Positions 43,865 to 52,791 of a DNA stretch of 64,000 bases are shown piece after piece. The notes beneath the pieces are model-generated. The model was not told the origin of the DNA. It was given only the letters and a program-made list of their open reading frames with translations, and did not search any database. The position numbers and the translations under genes are program-made. Numbering within the stretch: the stretch's first letter is position 1; every line of letters begins with the position of its first letter. The stretch covers positions 682,001-746,000 of the forward strand of contig NZ_AP024235.1 in NCBI RefSeq assembly GCF_016756315.1, read 5' to 3'. Source of the DNA: Alteromonas sp. KC3. Its GTDB lineage: Bacteria > Pseudomonadota > Gammaproteobacteria > Enterobacterales > Alteromonadaceae.

Positions 43865-45190
43865 ATGATGAGAAAACAGACGAATACATTGCTTAGTGCT
43901 CTGGCGTTTGCATTTGCATCGGCCGTGGTATCTGTACCTAGCATGTTGGTAGCGACTGACGCTGTAGCCCAAGAGCAAAAAGCCAGTGAAAAGAAAACTC
44001 GCCGTGTGCCTACGCTGCGCGGCAAGGTTTATGAGCAGCTAGCTCGAGCTCAAACAGCGGCAGATGAAGCGGGTAATGTAGAAGAAGCCATTGCAATTCT
44101 TAAAGAGGTAGAAGACAAATCTAGCTCTATGAATGCCTATGAAAAAGCCATGATGTACAACTTTTTCGGTTTCATTTACTACAACAACGAAGACTATGCA
44201 AAAGCGTTGGAATCGTTTGCCAAGGTCGTTGAGCAGCAGCCTATTCCTGAAAAGTTTGAAATGACGACGCTTTTCAGTTTAGCCCAGCTTCATTTAATGC
44301 AGGGTAACTACGACGAAACCATCACGTACCTTGAGCGTTGGGAGTCACTGAATGCTGGCCCGATTCCAGTTAAAAACAAAGTGATTAAAGCGCAGGCTTA
44401 TTATCAAAATAAGCAATATGAGCAAGCATCCACTTGGATTTCAGAAGCGGTTGCAGACCATGAAGCTGAAGGTATGATACCTGACGAAGGTTGGTTAATA
44501 CTTCAACGCGCTATTTTCTATGAACTAAAACAGCCTGAAAAGGTAAAAGACGTTTTAATTAAAATGGTGAAGTTGTTCGACGAGCCTAAGTACTGGATCC
44601 AGCTTGCTGGTATGTACGGCGAACTCGGTGAAGAACGCAAGCAGCTTGCTATCATGGAAACGGCGTATCAGCGCGGCTTCGTTGAAACATCAGCTGACAT
44701 CTTTAATATGGCACAGCTTTATTACTATCACCGCGTACCATACAAAGGTGCAAAGTTGATGGAGCAAGCTATGAATGAAGGTGTACTTGAAAAGAATCTG
44801 CGTAACCTAAAGTTCTTAGGTCAAAGCTGGTCATTGGCGAAAGAGCAAGATAAAGCTATTCCTGTAATGATGCAGGCAGCAGAGCTTTCTGAAGACGGCG
44901 AATTGGATGCGCAACTTGCACAAATTCTACTTAATGAAGAGCGCTTTGACGATGCTATAGCAGCTGCCGATCGCGCCGTTGAAAAAGGTGATTTGCGCAA
45001 CCCTGGTCTAGTTTACCTTATTAAGGGCATGGCACTTTATAATAAGAAGCAATATGCACTTGCGCTTAACCAGTTAGCTGAGGCAGAAAAGCACCAAAAG
45101 AGCCGCGCGATGGCACAGCAGTGGAAGCAGTTCGTTCAAGGCGAAAAGCGTCAAGCTGACGCGATTGCTCAAGAGCTAGGTGCTAGCTAA
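43865..45190 (+). CDS. TPR-repeat protein of the TonB2 operon
   Basis: The 441-residue protein has a signal peptide (ends near AVAQEQ) and consists mainly of TPR-like helix pairs, such as MMYNFFGFIYYNNEDYAKALESFAKVVEQQ and LVYLIKGMALYNKKQYALALNQLAEAEKH. TPR proteins closing TonB2 operons are known in Vibrio and related genera and are thought to help complex assembly in the periplasm. It begins 6 bp after tonB and ends at a strong terminator, closing the six-gene operon. Confidence 0.9.
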   Translation: MMRKQTNTLLSALAFAFASAVVSVPSMLVATDAVAQEQKASEKKTRRVPTLRGKVYEQLARAQTAADEAGNVEEAIAILKEVEDKSSSMNAYEKAMMYNFFGFIYYNNEDYAKALESFAKVVEQQPIPEKFEMTTLFSLAQLHLMQGNYDETITYLERWESLNAGPIPVKNKVIKAQAYYQNKQYEQASTWISEAVADHEAEGMIPDEGWLILQRAIFYELKQPEKVKDVLIKMVKLFDEPKYWIQLAGMYGELGEERKQLAIMETAYQRGFVETSADIFNMAQLYYYHRVPYKGAKLMEQAMNEGVLEKNLRNLKFLGQSWSLAKEQDKAIPVMMQAAELSEDGELDAQLAQILLNEERFDDAIAAADRAVEKGDLRNPGLVYLIKGMALYNKKQYALALNQLAEAEKHQKSRAMAQQWKQFVQGEKRQADAIAQELGAS

Positions 45191-45216
45191 GTCTTAGCCC
45201 TGTTATTAATTACAAG

Positions 45217-45245
45217 AAAGGTCACCAAATGGTGACCTTTTTTTT
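45217..45245 (+). terminator. Terminator of the TonB2 operon
   Basis: AAAGGTCACC and GGTGACCTTT form a perfect 10-bp stem with loop AAAT, followed by a T run. Confidence 0.94.
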
Positions 45246-45282
45246 ATTTGAACGTTGTGTTTCCTAGATACCGCTCATTGCA

Positions 45283-46377
45283 CTAGTAAACCGTCTGTGG
45301 AAGAAAGTTATCAATAGACGGTAAAGTGCCTTCCTTTTCCAATTTATCCCAGTATTCCTTCGTCGCTAAAATTTCTGCCTTAGCATCGAGAAAGTCATCA
45401 ACAAGACAAGGGTCGAAATGACTGCAGGCATTCTTTTCCAAATAGCTAAAAGCGGCGTCACAGCTCCAAGGCTCTTTGTATGGGCGCTTCATGGTTAACG
45501 CATCGAACACATCCGCAATCGCCACTATACGCGCGCTTTGGGGAATATTTTCGTCGCGTAAGCCTTCTGGGTAACCTGAGCCATCCCATTTTTCGTGGTG
45601 ATATAAAGCAATTTCAGCTGCCATCTTAAATAAAGGCGTATCAGACTGAGATAAAATGGTATACCCAATAGTGGCATGGGTTTTCATAATCTCCATTTCA
45701 TCATCGGTCAGTTTTCTAGGCGCTTTTAATATACTGTCTGCAATTCCAATCTTGCCCGTATCGTGCATCGGTGCAGCTTGTGCTAACAGTGACGCTTGCT
45801 CGTAAGACCATCCGCATTTAAGTGCTAAACACTTGCTGTAAGCTGCCATTCGCCAAATATGATGCCCAGTGTCGGTATCATTATAATGGCCCGCAGCGGC
45901 CAACATGCTTATTGCGCTTTGTTGGCTTCTTAATAAATCTTCTGTGCGCTTTTGCACTAAGCTTTCAGTCGTACGCATTTGATGAGCGAGGGCAAGGTGA
46001 GTTTTGACTCTCGCTAACGTAATGCTAGGTGATACCGGTTTGGTGATGTAATCGACGGCACCTTCCAAGAAACCGCGCTCTTCGTTTTCACCTTGGATAA
46101 GGGCCGTTACAAATATGATGGGGATTTGGCAAAGTAAGGGATCAGCCTTAAGCTTTTGGCATACTTCGAAACCGTCCATCCCTGGCATCATTACATCAAG
46201 TAAAATCAGGTCAGGGGGAAACTGCTGTACTATTTTCAGTGCAATAGGGCCTGAGGGGGCTACCTTTACATTGTAGTACGGCTTTAGAATCCCCAAAAGA
46301 ATGTCGATGTTCGCCGGCTCGTCGTCCACGATAAGTATACTAAAATCGGACTGACCTGCTCTACTATGGTCACTCAT
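45283..46377 (-). CDS. Response regulator with HD-GYP domain (cyclic di-GMP phosphodiesterase type)
   Basis: The 364-residue protein has an N-terminal receiver domain (ILIVDDEPANIDILL, phospho-acceptor Asp in LILLDVMMPGMDG; about residues 12-130) and an HD-GYP domain (about 160-345) with GHHIWRMAAYSKCLALKCG, HDTGKIGIADSIL and HHEKWDGSGYPEGL. HD-GYP enzymes break cyclic di-GMP down to GMP. The key His, Asp and Gly-Tyr-Pro residues are all there, so activity is expected. It overlaps the preceding hybrid kinase gene by 8 bp and is the output end of a FIST-kinase-HD-GYP operon. Confidence 0.95.
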   Translation of the reverse strand: MSDHSRAGQSDFSILIVDDEPANIDILLGILKPYYNVKVAPSGPIALKIVQQFPPDLILLDVMMPGMDGFEVCQKLKADPLLCQIPIIFVTALIQGENEERGFLEGAVDYITKPVSPSITLARVKTHLALAHQMRTTESLVQKRTEDLLRSQQSAISMLAAAGHYNDTDTGHHIWRMAAYSKCLALKCGWSYEQASLLAQAAPMHDTGKIGIADSILKAPRKLTDDEMEIMKTHATIGYTILSQSDTPLFKMAAEIALYHHEKWDGSGYPEGLRDENIPQSARIVAIADVFDALTMKRPYKEPWSCDAAFSYLEKNACSHFDPCLVDDFLDAKAEILATKEYWDKLEKEGTLPSIDNFLPQTVY

Positions 46378-49306
46378 GGTTAATGTCTTCTCTTAGTTGC
46401 AACATTGCATCAAGAGCACTATCAAAATCATAGATCCCTACACTTTGTTTAATGCCTGAAATGTTGTGACTAAATTCAGTATCTTGCATGTCGTTAGCAA
46501 GTTGATTTATTTGATTAATGGCTTCGGCGTCATACGCCTTTAGCAGCTCAACAATGGAGTCGATGAGTCCATTAACGCTCGTCTTATCATAGGTTCCTTC
46601 AACGTGCGTAGTGTGTTTCATGTTTATAGAGTGTGCAATTAAACGAAAGGTGGTATCAAGTTGCATTGACATCACTGATACGCGTTCTGCGAAAGTGAGA
46701 TGCTTTATAGAGGGGCCTTTCAAAATATTCTTTAATGACAAAGCGAGTGTTGTCGCGCCAATTTCAATTGCGTCATCTAATAAATCGTCAAGCAAGGTAC
46801 TGTTAATGTCCTCTTTTGTCATTAAATCTAACAGCTTGGTCATAATAGTGGGTTGACGGTAGGTATTATAAAATTGCAGCATTCGGTCTAACTTCGGGTC
46901 ATCACAATGCGTAGCGCTCACTTCCTTGTACCCAGCATGAATGTGCATATCGATGGCGTGGACAATTTCATCGGGGGTAGCGGGCTTTACAAGGTGTTCA
47001 CACATGCCTGCTATCAAGGCTCGTTGTCGGCCTTGCGAAGACTCATCTGCACTTAAAGCAATAATAGGAGTAAACCAGTTGTCAGCTTGTGATAACCTTT
47101 CGGCTACCTCAAATCCATCAATGCCGGGTAAAAAGCAATCTAAAAGTACTACGTCAAAGTGCACGTGCTGGCAGAGTTCAAGGGCTTGCTCGCCATTGGT
47201 GACAGTAGTTACTTCCATATCGTGGTCGATGAGAATTTGTTGACTGATCTCCAAGCTAATAAGATCATCATCAACCACTAACGCCCGTTTACCGCCCAAA
47301 CGTTTGCGACGCCAATATTTGCTCTCTAGTCCCTGTTCATTAGTCGTTGCTCGTGACTCATTGCTAGGCGATATACAGGGGATTAATTCTGAATCGGTAA
47401 AAGGGAGCTCGAGTATATTAAAACTCTCTTTATACTGTTTACCCATACGCTTTTTAACATCAAGCTTACTCAGTGGGCTGATGATGGTGCGAAGATTGAG
47501 ATGGTCAAAATCACCAAAGCGCAGTAAATTCAAAAAGCGCTTCCAGAGCCTATCGTTATCAGGCAAGAATGCCATCGCCTGAGCTGCAAATTGAGGCAAT
47601 TGCTCGCTTTCCATATCAATGGTGCTGCATGTAACACCCATTCGCGTTAATGCATCATGTAAGACACTGACTCCCAACTCTACTTCGCATCCAGCGGTAA
47701 GGCATAACACATTTTCGCTTATTGAAACTGGTAGAGGGGCATTGTTCGTTATATCTTTAGGGTTGTCTTCTTCACACAAGTCTAGCGTGAACGCAAAGAT
47801 ACTCCCGCTATCTACCGTACTCTCTAATGTAAGTTCTCCCCCCATCAATTCAACAAGTCGCTTTCCAATAGTTAGCCCGAGTCCCGTTCCGCCATAACGT
47901 CTAGAAATGGTATTGTCTGCTTGCTCAAATGCGTTAAATAGCTTTACTTTGTTTTCTTCACTGATACCCATTCCCGAATCATGCACTTCAAAAGTAACAA
48001 AGCGGCGTTCTCTCACTACTTTTAACATGACGTAACCCGTTTCGGTGAACTTAATTGCATTACCAATTAAATTAACGAGCACTTGATAAATTTTATCGCT
48101 ATCGCCTTTGCATTGCGTATTAGGTGAGCACCGAATATCAAATAGCAACTGTAAGTGCTTTTCTCTGGCCTTTACTTGAAAAATGGGCCCCAATTTCTCA
48201 ATGAGCTTTGAAAGTGAAAACGATTCGTTAACGATGTCGATTTTGTTCGCTTCCACTTTAGAGAAATCTAAAATGCCGTTTATAAGTTCAAGTAACGAGC
48301 TAGAGCTGCCTTGTACTTTCTCTAGATAAGCGTGTTTAGTATCAGCATCTTGTGTATTTAAAGCCAAATGAGTTAAACCGATAATGGCATTCATCGGCGT
48401 TCGTATCTCATGGCTTACCGTCGCAAGAAATTCGCTTTTCGCTTTGTTTGCTTTTTGCGCCTCTTCATAGGCTTGTTGGAGCTTTCGGGCATTTGCGCGC
48501 TGTTCACTAATATCGTTAAAAACGCCCACGTGCCCATTGGGGTTACCATCCTTATCAAGCAAAGGAACGGCGATAATGGATATAGGAAACATTTTTCCTT
48601 GTTTGTTGGTAAATACATCTTCGTAAGAGCGGTAAATCTCGCCTTTTTTAGTGGTTAGATTCACGGGGCAATTGTCGCGCGCTAGCAATGTGCCATCTTC
48701 TTTTTGATAATGAACGGTATCGTGAAAGCGATGCTGCTGAAGCTCTTCTAACGTCCACCCCAACAGTTTAGACGCGGTCGGATTTAAAAAGCGCGCTTTA
48801 CCATTGCCATCTACCGCATAGATACCTTCACCAATACTATCGGTAATACTCTGATGGAATGCTTGCTCTTCTTTTAGCTTATGCTCCAGTCGTTTTTGTT
48901 CATTGATGAGTTCGAGGATCAGGCTCGAGAGTTCATGCAGATTCGTAAAGTCATCGTCAATAGGCGGTTTACCTTGTTCGACAAGCAACTGGTTTACCGA
49001 ATGACGAAGACTTTCAATGACTCTTTGCTGTTGCTGATTTTCCTCTCTAATTTTGTGATTAGCAGACATCAATTCATCTGAGCTTAAACGTAAACTCCGA
49101 TCTCTTAATTTAAGATCGCGTTCGTGAAAATCGTAACTTTCGTTAATACGAGGAATGAGTAGAGCTAACCCCTGTTTTAACGCCGTTATAGATAAATCTG
49201 TAGTCCCGTCATTGTCGGTATTCAGTGACGCTAACCACTTAGTAAGTCGCTCTTCGTTTTCTATGTTGAAAGCTTTTCTCAACTGACGAGATAGTAGCGA
49301 ATTCAA
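46370..49306 (-). CDS. Hybrid sensor histidine kinase (PAS-HisKA-ATPase-REC)
   Basis: The protein has 978 residues from the start I chose. There is no transmembrane helix. It has an N-terminal coiled-coil part, a PAS domain (about residues 145-270; GIYAVDGNGKARFLNPTASKLLGW), HisKA with FLATVSHEIRTPMNAIIGLTHLAL near 300, an ATPase domain (NLIGNAIKFTETGYV, GTGLGLTIGKRLVELMGG) and a receiver domain (about 675-790; RALVVDDDLISLEIS, DVVLLDCFLPGIDGFEV). The last 180 residues are helical without a clear phosphotransfer His. TTG at 49306 overlaps the TGA of the FIST gene and has GAGGG 7 bases in front; an ATG at 49357, also in frame, has a weaker site. It likely receives a signal from the FIST protein and passes phosphate to the HD-GYP regulator. 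Confidence 0.9.
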   Translation of the reverse strand: MNSLLSRQLRKAFNIENEERLTKWLASLNTDNDGTTDLSITALKQGLALLIPRINESYDFHERDLKLRDRSLRLSSDELMSANHKIREENQQQQRVIESLRHSVNQLLVEQGKPPIDDDFTNLHELSSLILELINEQKRLEHKLKEEQAFHQSITDSIGEGIYAVDGNGKARFLNPTASKLLGWTLEELQQHRFHDTVHYQKEDGTLLARDNCPVNLTTKKGEIYRSYEDVFTNKQGKMFPISIIAVPLLDKDGNPNGHVGVFNDISEQRANARKLQQAYEEAQKANKAKSEFLATVSHEIRTPMNAIIGLTHLALNTQDADTKHAYLEKVQGSSSSLLELINGILDFSKVEANKIDIVNESFSLSKLIEKLGPIFQVKAREKHLQLLFDIRCSPNTQCKGDSDKIYQVLVNLIGNAIKFTETGYVMLKVVRERRFVTFEVHDSGMGISEENKVKLFNAFEQADNTISRRYGGTGLGLTIGKRLVELMGGELTLESTVDSGSIFAFTLDLCEEDNPKDITNNAPLPVSISENVLCLTAGCEVELGVSVLHDALTRMGVTCSTIDMESEQLPQFAAQAMAFLPDNDRLWKRFLNLLRFGDFDHLNLRTIISPLSKLDVKKRMGKQYKESFNILELPFTDSELIPCISPSNESRATTNEQGLESKYWRRKRLGGKRALVVDDDLISLEISQQILIDHDMEVTTVTNGEQALELCQHVHFDVVLLDCFLPGIDGFEVAERLSQADNWFTPIIALSADESSQGRQRALIAGMCEHLVKPATPDEIVHAIDMHIHAGYKEVSATHCDDPKLDRMLQFYNTYRQPTIMTKLLDLMTKEDINSTLLDDLLDDAIEIGATTLALSLKNILKGPSIKHLTFAERVSVMSMQLDTTFRLIAHSINMKHTTHVEGTYDKTSVNGLIDSIVELLKAYDAEAINQINQLANDMQDTEFSHNISGIKQSVGIYDFDSALDAMLQLREDINHE

Positions 49307-50448
49307 AGTATTTCCCTCAGCAACATGATTGTTAAGGTTTGATTGTGCAGTTCGCATTTTGCCCCATCACTAAATGGGCACAACTCTCCGTAGGAATAGA
49401 ACCCAGCGATAGCGGTATCTTGTGGCAAAAAGCGCTCTACTTCTTCAATCTCCTCTTCAACACGGTCCCCCATGACTAACTTGCGGCCCACGCAACTAGT
49501 GATTAATGCAAGTTGGTGGCTGTCTTGCGCTGAATAATTTAAAGTAGCAATTTTTACCGCAGCAGTGGCGCCGTCGATAAGATCATCGCTGGAAGCATGC
49601 ATTAGCCGAAGGTATTGTTGTTCACTGACATCTCCTGCCAGAACAAGAGTCTTATCATTCTCTTCGACACCCAATATTGTGCGAATCAGGCCCGTAGGTT
49701 GACCTGTTTCAGATAATTTCTCAAACGGAAAAAGTAGACCAATTGAAGGAAGATCTTTGGCATACTCACCCAAGTAGTGTTTGTAAATATCAAGCGCGGG
49801 TTTATCGTCTAATTCACAAAGTACATTTTCTTTGGCTCGTGTTATTTGTCGAGCAGGGCCAAACGAACGCCAACCACCTGATGCGCCATACCCGAACTGT
49901 AAATGCTCACCATAAAATCCAACGGCGACCACGTTTGACGAGCTTATACCCTCAGGCCCAAGTACATAAGTGGCGTTGAAATCACCGTTATCACCTGCAA
50001 GACCTCCACTTACTCCAATTGAAGCTGGCAAGTGCTCAGAAAGGCCATTTATTAAAGCCGAGCCATTTACACCTAGCCCTGGCGAAAGTAAGTAAATACC
50101 TTTTAATTCAGCTTTTTCAATGCTGCTAGATAATGCAACGCCAGTTTCAAACGATGTGCACATATCATCAATGCGTTGGGTGTAAATTTTTACGTTTGCG
50201 TTGGTTTCAAAGCGAATAGCAACTAATGAAATACTATTGTTCGATACCTGCTTATTAACGATTTCACCCGCGGTGCTACAACCAATAAAGTTGATATTGA
50301 GCGCTTTGAGCACACTGTACAAGTCATCATTCTCAAAAAAAGAAGGCGCGGCATAAACGATAAGAAGAGAAGGCGCAAATTCAACAAATGACGATTGCTG
50401 TGCGACTAACTCATCAAGATGATTGAACGAATACGATTTCGACTGCAT
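49303..50448 (-). CDS. FIST domain sensory protein
   Basis: The 381-residue cytoplasmic protein has the FIST N- and C-terminal domains: SLLIVYAAPSFFENDDLYSVLKALN and FIGCSTAGEIV near the start, GISVGLAGD-like glycine-rich turns (SIGVSGGLAGDNGDFNATYVLG), RPARQ-like ARQITRAKENVL and near the end FLPQDTAIAGFYSYGELCPF. FIST proteins are proposed sensors of small ligands such as amino acids and are often encoded beside kinases or cyclic di-GMP enzymes, as here. It is the first gene of a three-gene unit, with an inverted repeat 47 bp upstream. Confidence 0.92.
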   Translation of the reverse strand: MQSKSYSFNHLDELVAQQSSFVEFAPSLLIVYAAPSFFENDDLYSVLKALNINFIGCSTAGEIVNKQVSNNSISLVAIRFETNANVKIYTQRIDDMCTSFETGVALSSSIEKAELKGIYLLSPGLGVNGSALINGLSEHLPASIGVSGGLAGDNGDFNATYVLGPEGISSSNVVAVGFYGEHLQFGYGASGGWRSFGPARQITRAKENVLCELDDKPALDIYKHYLGEYAKDLPSIGLLFPFEKLSETGQPTGLIRTILGVEENDKTLVLAGDVSEQQYLRLMHASSDDLIDGATAAVKIATLNYSAQDSHQLALITSCVGRKLVMGDRVEEEIEEVERFLPQDTAIAGFYSYGELCPFSDGAKCELHNQTLTIMLLREIL

Positions 50449-50494
50449 ACGGGAATGAAATTGAATATGAATGACTTAAGTTATAGACATAAGT

Positions 50495-50519
50495 GTGACG
50501 TTATACAACAAAACGTCAC
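50495..50519. promoter_or_regulatory. Inverted repeat upstream of the FIST operon
   Basis: GTGACGTT-N9-AACGTCAC, with perfect 8-base arms, lies 47 bp before the FIST start codon and is a candidate operator. The 9-base spacer does not fit the CRP/FNR site. Confidence 0.55.
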
Positions 50520-50550
50520 TTATTCTTTCGTATTAATGAACTGATTTATA

Positions 50551-50580
50551 AAGTAAAAAGCAGCCATTCGGCTGCTTTTA
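50551..50580 (-). terminator. Terminator of the acyl-CoA ligase gene
   Basis: AAAAGCAGCC and GGCTGCTTTT pair as a 10-bp stem with a four-base loop; on the minus strand T residues follow. It starts 6 bp after the ligase stop. Confidence 0.88.
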
Positions 50581-50585
50581 TTAGA

Positions 50586-52154
50586 CTATGCTGAGCGCAA
50601 TTCTCGGCGCAAAATTTTGCCGACAGTGGATTTTGGTAGCTCATCTAATATCGTGATAGATTTTGGTACTTTGTAGTTGGTTAGATGTGTCTTACAAAAT
50701 GCGATAATGTCATCATGATTTACAGTCTGGCTGACTGTGATAAAAGCACACACTCGCTCACCGGTTTTGTCATCGGGTTTACCGACAACTGCAGCTTCCA
50801 TTACATCTGGATGAGACGTTAAAATATCTTCAATTTCATTTGGATAGACATTAAACCCAGACACAATAATCATATCTTTTAAGCGGTCAACAATCTTGAT
50901 TGCACCCGATTCGGTTCGTATACCAATATCACCTGTTTTGAAGAACCCATCTTCTGTCATTACTTTAGCGGTTTCATCATCACGCTGCCAATAGCCCATC
51001 ATTACCTGTGGGCCACGCACTGCAATTTGTCCTGATTCACCATCGGCAACCGGTTTGTCGTAAGTGTCTAGTAATGCCACTTCAGTATCTAAAAGCTCAT
51101 GGCCTACAGTACCAATCTCTTCTTTACCTGGAATATTGAACGACACTACCGGCGCAGTCTCTGACAAACCATAGCCTTCAGTAATCATATTGCCTGTCAC
51201 ATCTTTCCAGATTGAAACAGCTGCTTGAGTTAAGGCTGTACCACCAGACATAGTCAGATGGAGCCTTGAAAAATCGAGTTTGGCAAACTCTGGGTGACGA
51301 CCAAGGCCGACGAACAGAGTATTGATACCCATAAAGGCGGAGATACGATGTGGTTTGAGCGTCTGGATAAAACCGTCTATATCCCGAGGGTTGGGGATTA
51401 AAATAATTTGGCTGCCTTTTGCAAAAAGTGCCATCATGCCAACAGTGAACGCGTATATATGATAAAGCGGCAAAGGGCACACAAGTACTTCCTCGCCATC
51501 CTTAAAACCATCGCCTATGCGTTCAAGCATTTGAATGCAGTTGCTCAACACATTATTGTGACTAAGTGCTGCGCCCTTCGAGACACCGGTTGTTCCGCCA
51601 GTGTACTGTAGCATTGCAAGGTCGCCCAAACTGGTATTCTCGCGCTCAAAACTCGGTGCATCTGCGCCAATTTGAATTGCTGCTGTCATTGATATTGTGC
51701 CAGCAATATCGGGTGCTGTTTTAGCATCGAGCAGCTCTGTAGCTGATGTTGAAATAACAGTGGTAATGTTGGTGTCGGCTTTAATGTTATCAAACTTAGG
51801 GAGCAGGTCGCTCAAAATAACCAAGGCCTGGGCGTTGCTATCAGTAAACTGATGCTTCATCTCACGTTCAGTGTAGAGTGGATTTGTATTAACCACAACC
51901 AATCCAGCGCGCAGTGCCGCATAAACCGCAATAGGGTTTTGAATAAGGTTAGGCAATTGAATGGCAACTTTTGTACCCGCTTTAAGCTTAGCTTCATGCA
52001 CAAAATAGCGGGCGAGGGCAGCGGATTTCTCGTCTATCTCTTTAAATGTTAACGTTTGACCCAGAGCTGTGTACGCAGGTTTGTCTGCAAATTTCTCTAA
52101 AACGCTTTCGATATAATCGGCTAAACAAGAGACATTGTCGGGATACGCTATCAT
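50586..52154 (-). CDS. Long-chain fatty acid-CoA ligase (FadD-like, AMP-forming)
   Basis: The 522-residue enzyme activates fatty acids to acyl-CoA through an acyl-adenylate. The AMP-binding P-loop-like motif is MLQYTGGTTGVSKGAALSH; further motifs are EGYGLSETAPVVSFN, GYWQRDDETAKVM, FKTGDIG, and the C-terminal VDRLKDMIIVSGFNVYPNEIED and PKSTVGKILRREL, which includes the catalytic Lys. At 522 residues it is shorter than E. coli FadD (561). It could prefer medium- or long-chain acids; the sequence does not decide. Stand-alone gene. Confidence 0.93.
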   Translation of the reverse strand: MIAYPDNVSCLADYIESVLEKFADKPAYTALGQTLTFKEIDEKSAALARYFVHEAKLKAGTKVAIQLPNLIQNPIAVYAALRAGLVVVNTNPLYTEREMKHQFTDSNAQALVILSDLLPKFDNIKADTNITTVISTSATELLDAKTAPDIAGTISMTAAIQIGADAPSFERENTSLGDLAMLQYTGGTTGVSKGAALSHNNVLSNCIQMLERIGDGFKDGEEVLVCPLPLYHIYAFTVGMMALFAKGSQIILIPNPRDIDGFIQTLKPHRISAFMGINTLFVGLGRHPEFAKLDFSRLHLTMSGGTALTQAAVSIWKDVTGNMITEGYGLSETAPVVSFNIPGKEEIGTVGHELLDTEVALLDTYDKPVADGESGQIAVRGPQVMMGYWQRDDETAKVMTEDGFFKTGDIGIRTESGAIKIVDRLKDMIIVSGFNVYPNEIEDILTSHPDVMEAAVVGKPDDKTGERVCAFITVSQTVNHDDIIAFCKTHLTNYKVPKSITILDELPKSTVGKILRRELRSA

Positions 52155-52275
52155 TGTGCAATTTTCCTAAACATTGATTGATATCGTATAACATTAGCAA
52201 AGTTAACTTTCTATTTACATGCTTGTTACCTTATAGATTGTCATAATAAATTTTAATGGTACGTTCGCTATCTTA

Positions 52276-52725
52276 TTATTTCAGTTTGCCGAAAAGTGCA
52301 CCGCCAACAAACCCAGAAGCACATTGCGCAAATATGCCCATTGTGGTTCTTGCGCCAGCAATTAAGGTTACATCTAAGATGGGTTGCATAGCTGCTAACA
52401 TCACCATGAACGCAGCTGCGCCAGAAAGAGCAAATACCAGTATTGAGCGCGAGGTTGCTGTTGGTTGTCTTAAAAATACAAACCGAGCGAAGACGAACGC
52501 AATAAGAAGTGCCGCAGCAATAATGGCGCCGTAAGTAGGTAATAATCCAGTGATATCTTGAAAGATCATCGAAAACGCAGACGCCGTGTTGATATCAATA
52601 TCAATTGCTATCAGCCCATAAAGGACAAAACAGGAGTGAAAAACACTGGCGAGTAAAAATGCGACCAACCAAGCTGATAAGAAAGGCAGTATGAGTTTAA
52701 TAAAGCGATTTGTGAGGCTCGGCAT
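52276..52725 (-). CDS. Small membrane protein, unknown function
   Basis: The 149-residue protein shows four hydrophobic segments (LPFLSAWLVAFLLASVF, YGAIIAAALLIAFVFARFVFL, ILVFALSGAAAFMVMLAAM and the last part TTMGIFAQCASGFVGGALFG), so it is an inner-membrane protein. I do not recognise a family. I chose the ATG at 52725, preceded by TAGG; an in-frame ATG at 52788 would place the palindrome inside the gene. It diverges from the sugar dehydrogenase gene with only 66 bp between, and shares a large palindrome with it. Confidence 0.75.
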   Translation of the reverse strand: MPSLTNRFIKLILPFLSAWLVAFLLASVFHSCFVLYGLIAIDIDINTASAFSMIFQDITGLLPTYGAIIAAALLIAFVFARFVFLRQPTATSRSILVFALSGAAAFMVMLAAMQPILDVTLIAGARTTMGIFAQCASGFVGGALFGKLK

Positions 52726-52744
52726 ATTTTTACCTAAACATGGT

Positions 52745-52774
52745 GCGTTGTTTTTGGTATACCATAAATAACGC
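52745..52774. promoter_or_regulatory. 30-bp near-perfect palindrome between divergent genes
   Basis: The palindrome is centred on GGTATACC (52756-52763) with outer arms GCGTT and AACGC. Of 15 base pairs 13 are Watson-Crick, one is G-T and one mismatched. It lies 19 bp before the minus-strand start and 17 bp before the plus-strand start, so it must overlap both promoters or leaders. Confidence 0.7.
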
Positions 52775-52791
52775 ATTAATGAGTACACCTA

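Noticed and set aside
46370..46900. Hpt phosphotransfer domain at the C-terminus of the hybrid kinase
   Set aside because: The region is helical and contains His residues, but not in a recognisable Hpt motif.
50495..50519. CRP/FNR site at GTGACGTT-N9-AACGTCAC
   Set aside because: The arms and the spacer do not fit TGTGA-N6-TCACA or TTGAT-N4-ATCAA; retained only as an unidentified inverted repeat.
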